Source of the DNA: JAJPXC01 sp964520525
GTDB lineage: Bacteria; Bacteroidota; Bacteroidia; Bacteroidales; Muribaculaceae
Assembly: GCA_964520525.1 (NCBI GenBank)
Contig: CAZFNR010000005.1
Span: 1 to 64,000 of the forward strand
Reading direction: 5' to 3'
Length of the DNA stretch: 64,000 nt
A program made the translations under genes and the position numbers. Shown here one piece after another: positions 25,087 to 33,500 of the stretch (position 1 is its first letter; each line of letters begins with the position of its first letter). Below the pieces are notes generated by a model. The model saw nothing but the letters and a program-made list of their open reading frames with translations. It searched no databases and had not been told where the DNA came from.

Positions 25087-27224
25087 TTTGAGAGTGTATA
25101 TTTATTGATCATTTTGCGGTCCATTATTTGAAGAGCGTTATCTGTTATCTTTAGTATATAGAAAACAATTGAGCCATCGTTATCCAATGTGATGGAGACT
25201 CCGCCTTTGGTCGGGGAGTTAATGCGGTATGAGAAACTCTCTTCGTTATATGTTCCGGTGGAATCGGCATTAAACGATAGTGTAGTTTGCTGATTATCAA
25301 TAATGCCGCTCCAAGTGCCGATCAAACGATTGAAAGTTCCAGGGATGGCAAGATTTTCGAACTCGATTGTGTTGGCGGTATTATCGAACTTTGAGTTAGA
25401 ATCAGCAATAGGAAGAATGTTTCCTTCGATGTATGTTCGCTCTTCGTAGTCGTGTTGGGATACAGGCGTCATGCCAGAAACGAAGTAAGCGCTATTGTTA
25501 GATAAAGTAGCAATTATTGGAGAGAATACCATGTCGGAAGCCACAGATGCCGGACGGGCATGAACTCTGTATTCGCCATATTGGATAATAGGTGATACGC
25601 GCACATTTTTAGGATCCATGTTGGCGAGCGAATCCGATAAGATTAATTCGGTATTATAAGTCTGCAATTCTTCGCTATGAGAATTGACAGTCGCCGTGTA
25701 GTCGGGGACTTCCGCTATAACATTGCCGCTCTGAGCATCCTCAATTTCGTATTTAATATCTAACGGCATCTCAATATTGGTCTCAGAATATGAGGCAATG
25801 TCAATAGCTTTAGGCGCATTTAGTTGTTGAACAAATGATTGAGTTTCTTTTGCCGACACGGCGCGCGTATTGAAATCAGGGAACAGTTTCAATGTCCGCT
25901 TAGAAAATCTGAGATCCGATTTGAACGGCAATTCATATTCTGCCAAATCTCCCCAAAGTATGTGGTCGAGATGGTACCAAAATGGTTCAAATAGCAATCG
26001 CGGTTCGGCATATAATTCAGCTTTACCATATAATGCTTCATCGAAATCCTTACCCAACTTTTGTATGCTCGCTAAACTAAAATCGGCTGTTAAGTTTGGA
26101 CCGAAATAGATTGACGCACCGGCACCAATACGGTTAAAAAGCGTGCTTAGATAGAGTTTTATTTTAGCACCGAAGAACAATTCACCTTTAAAATGGATTT
26201 CAGATAAAATCTCATTTGTAAACCGATTTCGTTCAATCACAATAGGGTTAGTAAATTGATCTTGGCCATCCTTACGTATCCATTCGAATTCAACTTCATA
26301 ACTCAGTTCAGCTTTAAAATTAAAGCCCATTTCTGCCCAAAACCTAAGGAAGAACCCCAAATCTGCATAGGCTTTGAGCCACCAAGAACCGATTTTTGGT
26401 GTCCGTACTGTTTCCGAACAAAATTCTAATTCACCACTTTCGGAAAGGACCGTCATATCGAGCTCGACTTTTGGACTTATATAGAGTCTAAATCGAGTAT
26501 GATAATAGTCTTTAATAGGGTTGTATACCTCATCCGAGGGTTCAAGATTAATGTCAAGAAGATTCAGTTCTGAATGAATTTTGTATCCATCACCTTGTGC
26601 ATTAATTACAAAGGGGTATCTTTTATCAAACGCATTAAACCGCGCCGAACTCTTTGTAAATTCAGAACTGGGATTAAAAATGAGATATTCGTCAAATACA
26701 TCAGAAGGGTCGAGATAAGTGATATTCGCGACAATTTCGCCCTGTTGCGTCTTAACATCACCCACTTTCGCACAAAGACCGTATGGCATGACATCGGTAA
26801 TACGGTCGTAGTAAACGATCTCACCTGAAGAAACAATTAAAGATGATGGAGTGCTGGAAGCATAATACAGCGCCGAGCCATCGAATTTCGTAATAGCATT
26901 AGCTTCTTCATCCGTCAGTCGTCTAACATTTTTTTTTGGTTTTATTGAATTACGCGCACCAAACGCAACTGAATCAATTTCTTCAATCGGAATGCGCAGT
27001 ACAGAATCACCGGTTAGATAAAATTCTTGAATTACATAATTCTCATGCTCAACAGAATCGACATCAAGTTTTGATAATTCAATTTTAGATACTTCATCGT
27101 TATAAAGCAAATCGATGACACCATTAGTCCTAAAAATCAAAATAGGCTTATGAGATGCATCTGCCGCAAAAACACTTGCAAAAGAGAGTATAACGAAGCA
27201 TAAAGCGGCTACTGTATTCTTCAT
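25083..27224 (-). CDS. Large secreted hypothetical protein
   Basis: 713 residues with a signal peptide (about 1-20, ending 'SFASVFAADA'). The N-terminal stretch 'KPILIFRTNGVIDLLYNDEVSKIEL' and 'IDSVAFG' recalls a short domain often found at the start of exported Bacteroidales proteins. A long beta-rich middle follows ('FRLYISPKVELDMTVLSE', 'ADLGFFLRFWAEMGFNFKAE', 'GASIYFGPNLTADFSLASI'), which could include amphipathic strands of a surface or outer-membrane structure. No enzymatic motif is visible. It overlaps both neighbours by four bases (ATGA), so all three genes form one coupled operon. AT-rich composition. Confidence 0.65.
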   Translation of the reverse strand: MKNTVAALCFVILSFASVFAADASHKPILIFRTNGVIDLLYNDEVSKIELSKLDVDSVEHENYVIQEFYLTGDSVLRIPIEEIDSVAFGARNSIKPKKNVRRLTDEEANAITKFDGSALYYASSTPSSLIVSSGEIVYYDRITDVMPYGLCAKVGDVKTQQGEIVANITYLDPSDVFDEYLIFNPSSEFTKSSARFNAFDKRYPFVINAQGDGYKIHSELNLLDINLEPSDEVYNPIKDYYHTRFRLYISPKVELDMTVLSESGELEFCSETVRTPKIGSWWLKAYADLGFFLRFWAEMGFNFKAELSYEVEFEWIRKDGQDQFTNPIVIERNRFTNEILSEIHFKGELFFGAKIKLYLSTLFNRIGAGASIYFGPNLTADFSLASIQKLGKDFDEALYGKAELYAEPRLLFEPFWYHLDHILWGDLAEYELPFKSDLRFSKRTLKLFPDFNTRAVSAKETQSFVQQLNAPKAIDIASYSETNIEMPLDIKYEIEDAQSGNVIAEVPDYTATVNSHSEELQTYNTELILSDSLANMDPKNVRVSPIIQYGEYRVHARPASVASDMVFSPIIATLSNNSAYFVSGMTPVSQHDYEERTYIEGNILPIADSNSKFDNTANTIEFENLAIPGTFNRLIGTWSGIIDNQQTTLSFNADSTGTYNEESFSYRINSPTKGGVSITLDNDGSIVFYILKITDNALQIMDRKMINKYTLSK

Positions 27225-27733
27225 CGCTTAACAATCTTGAATGATTTAGTCGCAAAATAAATGATGTAAACCCCGGCCGGCTCTGACGAGAAATCAAGAG
27301 TCAGCCCGACACGCACGGTTGGACATTCGCGACCGTCCACAGTGTAAACATGAGCTGATTCGACATCATCGACTCTTGCAAAAGTAATAAAGCCCTCGGG
27401 ATAAATGGCTACATCAGACAAATCGCCTTTAATGTCCGTCAAGCCACATTCCGAGCTATTAGCGAACTCATATCGCAAAATATCATCATTAGGAAACTGC
27501 ATATTACCAATGACCACTTGCTCATTCTCAAATACAATAGTATGAGCTTTATCAAGAAAGATTATTGACTCAGGATTGGAAACAGAGTGAACAACAATAC
27601 AATCAATACTGCGACCAAAAACATTAGACGTCAATGCGCTGATTGTAAAAACAAGTATAGCAACGAAGCACTTAACTAAAGAAATACACCGTCCAGACGT
27701 TAAAGAAATGAATCTACCAATAGCTATATTCAT
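27221..27733 (-). CDS. Secreted hypothetical protein with C-terminal sorting-like tail
   Basis: 170 residues. A hydrophobic segment at about 22-42 ('CFVAILVFTISALTSNVFG') is probably a signal peptide preceded by a basic N-terminus. The C-terminus 'VYTVDGRECPTVRVGL' followed by 'PAGVYIIYFATKSFKIVKR' resembles the type IX-type C-terminal domain of Bacteroidetes surface proteins. First gene of the AT-rich three-gene operon; it overlaps the next gene by four bases. No function can be assigned. Confidence 0.65.
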   Translation of the reverse strand: MNIAIGRFISLTSGRCISLVKCFVAILVFTISALTSNVFGRSIDCIVVHSVSNPESIIFLDKAHTIVFENEQVVIGNMQFPNDDILRYEFANSSECGLTDIKGDLSDVAIYPEGFITFARVDDVESAHVYTVDGRECPTVRVGLTLDFSSEPAGVYIIYFATKSFKIVKR

Positions 27734-27844
27734 AAATTTAATGGAGGTTCTCTAAATAAAGTTTTTGTGTTATGTTTTTGACGACGATAAGGAGAGACCC
27801 TCGTTAGCCTCACCAACGCTGTGTAGACGATTGCCGTTCAATTG

Positions 27845-27852
27845 CAAAGTTA
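27845..27852 (-). promoter_or_regulatory. Promoter -7 box of the AT-rich secreted-protein operon
   Basis: TAACTTTG on the minus strand, matching TAnnTTTG. It implies a leader of about 105 bases before the ATG at 27733. No good -33 box is visible, so expression may need an activator. Confidence 0.5.
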
Positions 27853-27909
27853 TTACTTTTTCTTGAAAAGTCACTACTGCCCACTAAAAATGGACGGGTT
27901 TAAAAAATC

Positions 27910-27926
27910 GTCGCAATTTTTGCAAC
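27910..27926. repeat. Inverted-repeat site 1 (operator-like)
   Basis: GTCGCAA, three bases, TTGCAAC: an imperfect 7-bp inverted repeat with one mismatch, followed by ATTAT. A close, perfect relative lies 62 bases on at 27972-27988. Together they look like paired binding sites or ends of a small element. Confidence 0.5.
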
Positions 27927-27971
27927 ATTATATGGATTCTCTTGGTGATGCGACAATAATTGACTAAGTTC

Positions 27972-27988
27972 GTCGCAAATATTGCGAC
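27972..27988. repeat. Inverted-repeat site 2 (operator-like)
   Basis: GTCGCAA, ATA, TTGCGAC: a perfect 7-bp inverted repeat, followed by GTTAT. It is related to site 1 at 27910-27926 and shares TTGCGAC with the 39-bp direct repeats (28056-28094 and 29104-29142). Confidence 0.55.
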
Positions 27989-28032
27989 GTTATTTGTCGT
28001 TTAATGACGCATACGACTATGTATATACACGA

Positions 28033-28051
28033 AAGAGTCCATTAACTGAAT
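28033..28051. repeat. 19-bp direct repeat, right copy
   Basis: Perfect copy of the repeat at 24446-24464. It ends four bases before the left copy of the unrelated 39-bp repeat (28056), so two repeat-bounded modules abut here. Confidence 0.8.
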
Positions 28052-28055
28052 CCCC

Positions 28056-28094
28056 TTTAGGTGCCTTTTGCGACACATTATTGTAGCGGCAACT
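28056..28094. repeat. 39-bp direct repeat, left copy
   Basis: Begins TTTAGGTGCC and ends AGCGGCAACT; identical over 39 bases to 29104-29142. The pair encloses the small RNA and the DUF3800 gene, a unit of about 1.05 kb. Perfect identity suggests a recent duplication or recombination event, or functional constraint. Confidence 0.9.
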
Positions 28095-28160
28095 TCGTGG
28101 CGTAAATCAAGAACTTTAAGAACTTTATCTCAACTTTTTCTCCGAAATACTCGTTCTAAT

Positions 28161-28191
28161 TTTGGCTACTGAGAAATTATTTCTAATTTTG
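28161..28191 (+). promoter_or_regulatory. Promoter of the small RNA
   Basis: TTTG at 28161-28164, 19 bases, TAATTTTG at 28184-28191: an ideal Bacteroidetes promoter on the plus strand. A second TAATTTTG lies at 28157-28164, overlapping the -33 box, so a second start further upstream is possible. Confidence 0.8.
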
Positions 28192-28196
28192 CAGTA

Positions 28197-28303
28197 GAAA
28201 AAGGGCAGTTTCCCCTGAAAGAAACACTTCGCTTGCGCGAGCAACGATTTTATGGATCGGCAGTAGCCGGTTGGAAGAGCGGTTTTTTAGCCGCTCTTTT
28301 TCG
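28197..28303 (+). ncRNA. Predicted small RNA convergent with the DUF3800 gene
   Basis: About 105 nt between a consensus promoter (28161-28191) and an intrinsic terminator (28275-28302), with no credible reading frame. Small hairpins are visible: CGAT/ATCG around 28243-28258, CGGC-AGTA-GCCG near 28258-28269, then the terminator stem. It ends two bases from the stop codon of the DUF3800 gene on the other strand, and both lie between the 39-bp repeats. From memory, several structured RNA families (the DUF3800 RNA motifs) were reported next to DUF3800 genes in comparative-genomic screens; this may be one or a new one. It does not look like SRP RNA, tmRNA or 6S RNA. Confidence 0.7.
28275..28302 (+). 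terminator. Intrinsic terminator of the small RNA
   Basis: AAGAGCGG (28275-28282), an eight-base loop, CCGCTCTT (28291-28298), then a T-run to 28301. The T-run is on the plus strand only, so it serves the small RNA. The stem could also cap the convergent DUF3800 transcript. Confidence 0.85.
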
Positions 28304-28304
28304 T

Positions 28305-29072
28305 TTAATGCGGTATTACTTTCTGTCCAAGCAATACGCCATTGTCTGAAAATATATTATGCTTAATCGCTTCGTATGAACGATTAGGACGCTCAGGATG
28401 CAATATGTGCTGTGTTATTGGATATGCTATAAGGTCAGCTATTTGCAATCCGATAATATTATCTTTCTTAAACTTGAACCCGAAATTACCGACTCTATTT
28501 TTAAGCCGCTCAGAGGTAACCCATTTTGTGCCTCGATTTCTTAGTCCATTATAATAGTTCAGCAATTTTGCGTCCTCTTTTTTACCCCTGCGTTCTTCTA
28601 CAATAGATATTTGCGGATTTGGCCCTTGTTGATTATCAGCGCAAAATATACTACGTTCAATGAGGTATGATAATGATAACCCATACACATCCTCTTCTTC
28701 TCCACGAACGCAGAATTTGCTTAATTGCTCCTTAAGAATTGTACAACTAACAATAACATATGCGTCATGTTGGCTTAAAATTCGTTCTATACCTGAGAAA
28801 AACTTAACTCTAAGTTCATCATCTTTAAGTACCATGAACTCATTTCGCCATTTGCGAATGTCTACCGAGTGTATGATTATGTCAGTTGTGCCGAATATTT
28901 CTCTTTTCAAATCTTCAAATGCCTTATTCAGCGCATTCAGATTTTTGCGTGATACCAATATTCCACAAAGGGTGAACACCGGAAATGTGGGATCAAACTT
29001 TTTCAAGTTGTGGTCGCCACATTCATCAATATATAGATAGTATTTTGTTGGTTGCTGATTATCTGTTTCCAT
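28305..29072 (-). CDS. DUF3800 domain protein
   Basis: 255 residues from the ATG at 29072 (METDNQQPTKYYLYIDECGDHN); 18 more in-frame codons upstream run into the promoter. DUF3800 is recognised by 'YYLYIDECGDHN' with its acidic pair near the N-terminus, 'FTLCGILVS', 'VDIRKWRNEF' in the middle, 'IVEERRGKKED' and the C-terminal 'IGLQIADLIAYPI' with a conserved Asp. The family is thought to have an RNase H-like fold, so these acidic residues may bind metal in a nuclease site; that is family-level inference. It occurs here as a compact module with a convergent small RNA between perfect direct repeats. Composition is AT-richer than in the housekeeping genes. Confidence 0.88.
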   Translation of the reverse strand: METDNQQPTKYYLYIDECGDHNLKKFDPTFPVFTLCGILVSRKNLNALNKAFEDLKREIFGTTDIIIHSVDIRKWRNEFMVLKDDELRVKFFSGIERILSQHDAYVIVSCTILKEQLSKFCVRGEEEDVYGLSLSYLIERSIFCADNQQGPNPQISIVEERRGKKEDAKLLNYYNGLRNRGTKWVTSERLKNRVGNFGFKFKKDNIIGLQIADLIAYPITQHILHPERPNRSYEAIKHNIFSDNGVLLGQKVIPH

Positions 29073-29080
29073 AACAAGTA

Positions 29081-29088
29081 CAAAGTTA
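29081..29088 (-). promoter_or_regulatory. Promoter -7 box of the DUF3800 gene
   Basis: TAACTTTG on the minus strand ends only eight bases before the ATG at 29072, so the transcript would be nearly leaderless. The -33 region falls inside the right 39-bp repeat (29104-29142), so the repeat may contribute to expression. Confidence 0.55.
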
Positions 29089-29103
29089 GCACTTTGTCCT
29101 CGA

Positions 29104-29142
29104 TTTAGGTGCCTTTTGCGACACATTATTGTAGCGGCAACT
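29104..29142. repeat. 39-bp direct repeat, right copy
   Basis: Identical to 28056-28094. It lies directly upstream of the DUF3800 promoter. The interval 29143-29373 after it holds the efflux operon promoter and a C-run at about 29158-29169, nothing else recognised. Confidence 0.9.
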
Positions 29143-29305
29143 CTACGCCGCCGTCCCCACCCCCCCCGACCGAGAGGCCATCTGTTAGTGAAATTGAGTA
29201 AAAGAGCGTTAATGATGTAAAATTGGCTAAAATAACTCCGTTTTATGGAAAAAATGGGCGAAAAATGCCAACTGTAATGACATTTTTTATAACTTTAGTA
29301 GTCTG

Positions 29306-29332
29306 TTGATAATGTGAAAATAACTACCTTTG
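29306..29332 (+). promoter_or_regulatory. Promoter of the RND efflux operon
   Basis: TTG at 29306-29308, 16 bases, TACCTTTG at 29325-29332. The -7 box is a good match; the spacing to the TTG is short. The expected transcript start is near 29338. No repressor gene of TetR or MarR type is adjacent, so regulation is not apparent from context. Confidence 0.55.
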
Positions 29333-29397
29333 CGACAAATTTTGAAGTATACATATTTTTAAGGTAAGGAAAAATGGTTAAATTAACTTTTCCCTCA

Positions 29398-30543
29398 ATG
29401 AAGACAACAAACATTTTACTCGCAACAGGCCTATGCGTGGCTATGGCATCATGCTCGGGCGGCCAGCAGCAACAACAAGGCGGTGCTCCCGACATCGCGA
29501 CGATGACCATCACTCTGGGCACTTCCGAGCTTAACAGCAGCTACCCGACGACCATTAAGGGTAAGACCGACATCGACATCCGTCCGTTGGTATCGGGATT
29601 CATCACAACCGTACACGTTGACGAGGGACAACACGTCAAAAAGGGACAAACCCTTTTCACTCTCGACCAAGTTCAGTATCAAGCGGCTGTCGACGCGGCT
29701 GAGGCATCGGTGAAAGTCGCTCAGACTGCAGTGGAAACCACCGAGCTGACAGCGCAGAACAAACGCAAGCTTCTCGACAAAAACATCATCAGCGAATATG
29801 AGTGGCAACTCGCCGACAACGATTTACGCCAGGCCCGCGCCAACTTGGCTTCGGCTCAAGCCAACTTGGTGAACGCTCGCAAAAACTTGTCGTACACCGT
29901 GGTTACATCGCCCAGCGACGGCGTGGTGGGCACGATTCCCAACCGCGAGGGTTCGTTGGCATCGCCCAGCTCGGTGACCCCCTTGACCACCGTGAGCGAC
30001 AACTCTAAAGTGTATGCCTACTTCTCGCTCAACGAGAAAGACATCCTCAACTTGACCGACAACGGCGCTAAATCGCTCGCCGAGAGCCTCAAATCAATGC
30101 CTGAGGTGTCGTTGAAGCTCGCCAACGGCGACATCTACGAGTCAAAAGGCAAAGTGGCTACGGTGTCGGGCGTGCTCGACAACGCAACCGGCTCGGCCAC
30201 TGTCCGCGCCTTGTTCGACAACCCCACCGGAATGTTGCGTAGCGGCTCTACCGGCACAGTGCTGATTCCCCAAGTGACCGAAAACGCTATCATCATCCCA
30301 CAGAAATCAACATTCGAGCTTCAAGACCGCCGTTTCGTTTATCTGCTCAACGACAGCAACAAAGTAGCGTCGGCTCCAATCACCGTTTCACCCGTCAACG
30401 ACGGCAAGAACTTCGTGGTTACCTCAGGCTTGAAAGCTGGCGACCGCATCGCTATCGAAGGTGTCGGAACAACCGTCAAAGACGGTATGATTATCAACCC
30501 CGTCGACCCTTCAAAACAAGCAACAGCCGCAAAACAGAACTAA
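29398..30543 (+). CDS. RND efflux periplasmic adaptor lipoprotein (AcrA/MexA-like)
   Basis: 381 residues from the ATG at 29398, which begins a standard lipoprotein signal (MKTTNILLATGLCVAMASC, lipobox Cys at 19); an ATG at 29374 adds eight residues. It links the inner-membrane pump to the outer-membrane channel. The barrel-sandwich halves are 'SGFITTVHVDEGQHVKKGQ' and 'VVTSPSDGVVGTIPNREG', with an alpha-hairpin rich in Ala and Gln between them (about 85-165). Beta-barrel and membrane-proximal domains follow. First gene of a three-gene operon. Confidence 0.94.
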   Translation: MKTTNILLATGLCVAMASCSGGQQQQQGGAPDIATMTITLGTSELNSSYPTTIKGKTDIDIRPLVSGFITTVHVDEGQHVKKGQTLFTLDQVQYQAAVDAAEASVKVAQTAVETTELTAQNKRKLLDKNIISEYEWQLADNDLRQARANLASAQANLVNARKNLSYTVVTSPSDGVVGTIPNREGSLASPSSVTPLTTVSDNSKVYAYFSLNEKDILNLTDNGAKSLAESLKSMPEVSLKLANGDIYESKGKVATVSGVLDNATGSATVRALFDNPTGMLRSGSTGTVLIPQVTENAIIIPQKSTFELQDRRFVYLLNDSNKVASAPITVSPVNDGKNFVVTSGLKAGDRIAIEGVGTTVKDGMIINPVDPSKQATAAKQN

Positions 30544-30565
30544 TGAACCCCATTACATATTCAAG

Positions 30566-33500
30566 ATGAAACTTGACAATTTTATTAACCGTCCTGTCCT
30601 GTCGACGGTTATATCAATCTTTATTGTCCTGCTGGGTATTTTGGGACTTTTCTCTCTCCCTATCACTCAGTATCCCGATATCGCGCCTCCTACAATCCAG
30701 GTATCGACTACCTATACCGGCGCAAATGCACAGGCCGTGCTTAACTCGGTTATAGCACCTCTTGAGGAGTCTATCAACGGAGCCGAGGGAATGACCTACA
30801 TGGAATCAACCGCAACCAACACCGGTTCGGCTGACATCACAGTCTACTTCGAACAAGGCTTCGACCCCGACATGGCTGCCGTCGACGTGCAAAACCGCGT
30901 GGCTAAGGCTCAAAACTTGCTCCCCGCCGAGGTTACCAAGGTGGGTGTGATTACCAAGAAACGCCAGACTTCAATGCTCGTCGGCGTGGCACTGTATGCC
31001 ACCGACAGCGTCTACAGCGAGGTGTTCCTCGACAACTACATGAAAATCAACGTCATCCCAGAGCTGCAACGCGTGCGGGGTGTGGGCGACGTGATGTCGT
31101 TTGGTGCCGACTACTCTATGCGCATCTGGTTGAAGCCCGACGTTATGGGACAGTATGGATTGATGCCCGACGATATAGCTTATGCGCTCGCAGAGCAGAA
31201 CATCGAGGCTGCCCCCGGCGCATTCGGCGAACAGGGCAACCAATCTTTCCAATACACATTGAAATATAAAGGCCGCCTCGAAACCCCCGAGGAGTTTGGC
31301 GACATCGTGGTCCGAGCCACTGAAAACGGCGAGGTGCTCTACCTGAAAGATGTTGCCGACATTGAGCTCGGCAAGGTGACCTATGGTTTCCATAACACGC
31401 TCAACGGCAAACCGGCGACGATGGCAATCGTGTTCCAGACCGCAGGTTCAAACGCAACGCAGATTATCGAAGACTGCGAGGCGTTGGTTGAAAAGATGAA
31501 AAAAGACCTCCCGAAAGGGCTTGAGTTCGCTATCCCGTTGAACAACAACGACTTCCTTTATGCGTCAATTCACGAGGTTGTGAAGACGTTGATTGAGGCG
31601 TTTGTGCTCGTGTTCTTCGTCGTGTATATCTTCTTGCAGGATTTCCGCTCGACTCTTATCCCGGCCATCGCCATCCCCGTCGCATTGATTGGTACGTTCT
31701 TCATGCTGAAGGTGATTGGGTTCTCGATAAACCTCATCACACTCTCGGCTCTGGTGCTCGCCATCGCGATTGTGGTCGACGACGCGATTGTGGTGGTCGA
31801 GGCGGTACACGCAAAGCTCGATATGGGTTACAAGAACGCCCGCAAAGCGTCAATCGACGCGATGGGCGAGATTGCAGGCGCGTTGGTGTCAATCACGCTG
31901 GTCATGATGCTCGTGTTTATCCCCGTGTCGTTCATGCCCGGCACATCGGGCGTGTTCTACCGCCAGTTTGGTTTGACTATGGCAATCGCCATCCTCTTCT
32001 CGGCAATCAACGCCCTGACGCTGTCGCCGGCACTTTGCGCCGTGTTGCTTAAAGCCCACGACGACGAGTCCACGCTCAAAGAACGCATGGGCAAGGCCTA
32101 TTCGGCAGCCGGACAATCGTTTAAAGAACGCTACGGCAAGATGTTCAAACTCAACATCCACCCGTTGATTACGATGGTGTTCCTGGTCGCTACAATCACC
32201 TTTATGGTGTTGGGCTGGTACAGCTTCGGCACTCCCTGGAAATGCATCATCGCTTCGGCAGTCGCACTGGTAACCATTATGGGTATTTTCAGCCCCCGAT
32301 TCCACAAAGGCTTCGAGACCGGTTACGGCCGTCTGTTGAAAAAATATAAAGGCTATGTGGAGTTTTTCATCAATCACAAGATTTCGTCGTTCGCCATTGT
32401 GATGCTGGCGATAATCGCATTGGTCGTGTTGATGAACAAACGTCCGACTGCCTTGGTGCCCAACGAGGACACCGGTATGATTTTCGTGATGGTCGATATG
32501 CCCCCGGGCACATCGCAAGAGCGCACAATGGAGGCCCTCGACAAAGTCAACAGGCTTGTGTGCCAGATTCCCGCCGTGGAATATTGCCAGAAGATTGCCG
32601 GTTACAGCTTCTTGGCCGGCCAAGGCGCGACCTATGGTACATTCCTCGTCAAATTGAAACATTGGGACGAGCGCGACAGCAAAACCGAAAACTCCACCGC
32701 GGTCTTGGGACGCATCTATGCAACCGTTACGCCTCAAATCAAGGATGGACGCGTCGTAGCTTTTGCTCCGCCTATGATTGCCGGTTACTCGGTGACCAAC
32801 GGTTTTGAGCTGAAGATGCAAGACCGCACGGGCGGCGACATCAACAACTTCTTTGGCATCGTACAGCAGTTCCTCGGAAAACTAAACGCTCAGCCCGAGA
32901 TTTCAGTGGCTTACTCGACATTCAACCCCACATTCCCACAGTATATGGTCGACATCGACGCCGCGAAGGCTAAGCGTGCTGGCATCAGCCCGCAGACGAT
33001 TTTGTCGACGCTGCAGGGCTACTATGGCGGTATGTATGTGTCAAACTTCAACCGCTTCGGTAAGATTTACCGCGTGATGATGCAAGCGGCTCCCGAGGCC
33101 CGCGTATCGCCCGAGACTTTGTCGGCTATCAAGGTACGAAATGGCGGCGAGATGGCTTCGCTGAGCAACTTCGTTACGCTCAAGCGCGTGTATGGCCCCG
33201 ACTTGCTCACACGTTTCAATATGTTCCAGTCAATCTCCGTGACCGGCTCACCCGCCGTCGGATACTCTTCAGGCGACGCTCTGAAAGCTATCGAGCGCGT
33301 CGCCGCCGAAACGCTTCCGGCAGGTTTCACATACGAGTATGCCGGTATGACCCGCGAGGAAAGCTCTTCGTCAAGTAGCGCCACCGCAATCATCTTCGGA
33401 CTGTGTCTGCTGTTCGTCTACCTCTTGCTGTCGGCGCAATATGAGAGCTACATCCTCCCCTTCGCCGTAATATTCTCGATACCGTTCGGATTGATGGGCG

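Noticed and set aside
28197..28303. Small RNA as SRP RNA, 6S RNA or tmRNA
   Set aside because: The conserved GGAAG/GCAG SRP tip, the large 6S bulge and the tmRNA tRNA-like ends are all missing.
28056..29142. CRISPR array or retron interpretation of the 39-bp repeats and small RNA
   Set aside because: There are only two repeats about 1 kb apart with a gene between them, and no Cas genes. No reverse transcriptase is present for a retron.
31889..32821. Minus-strand frame of 310 codons opposite the RND pump gene
   Set aside because: His-rich, domain-free sequence typical of a shadow frame in GC-rich DNA; the plus-strand pump is unambiguous.
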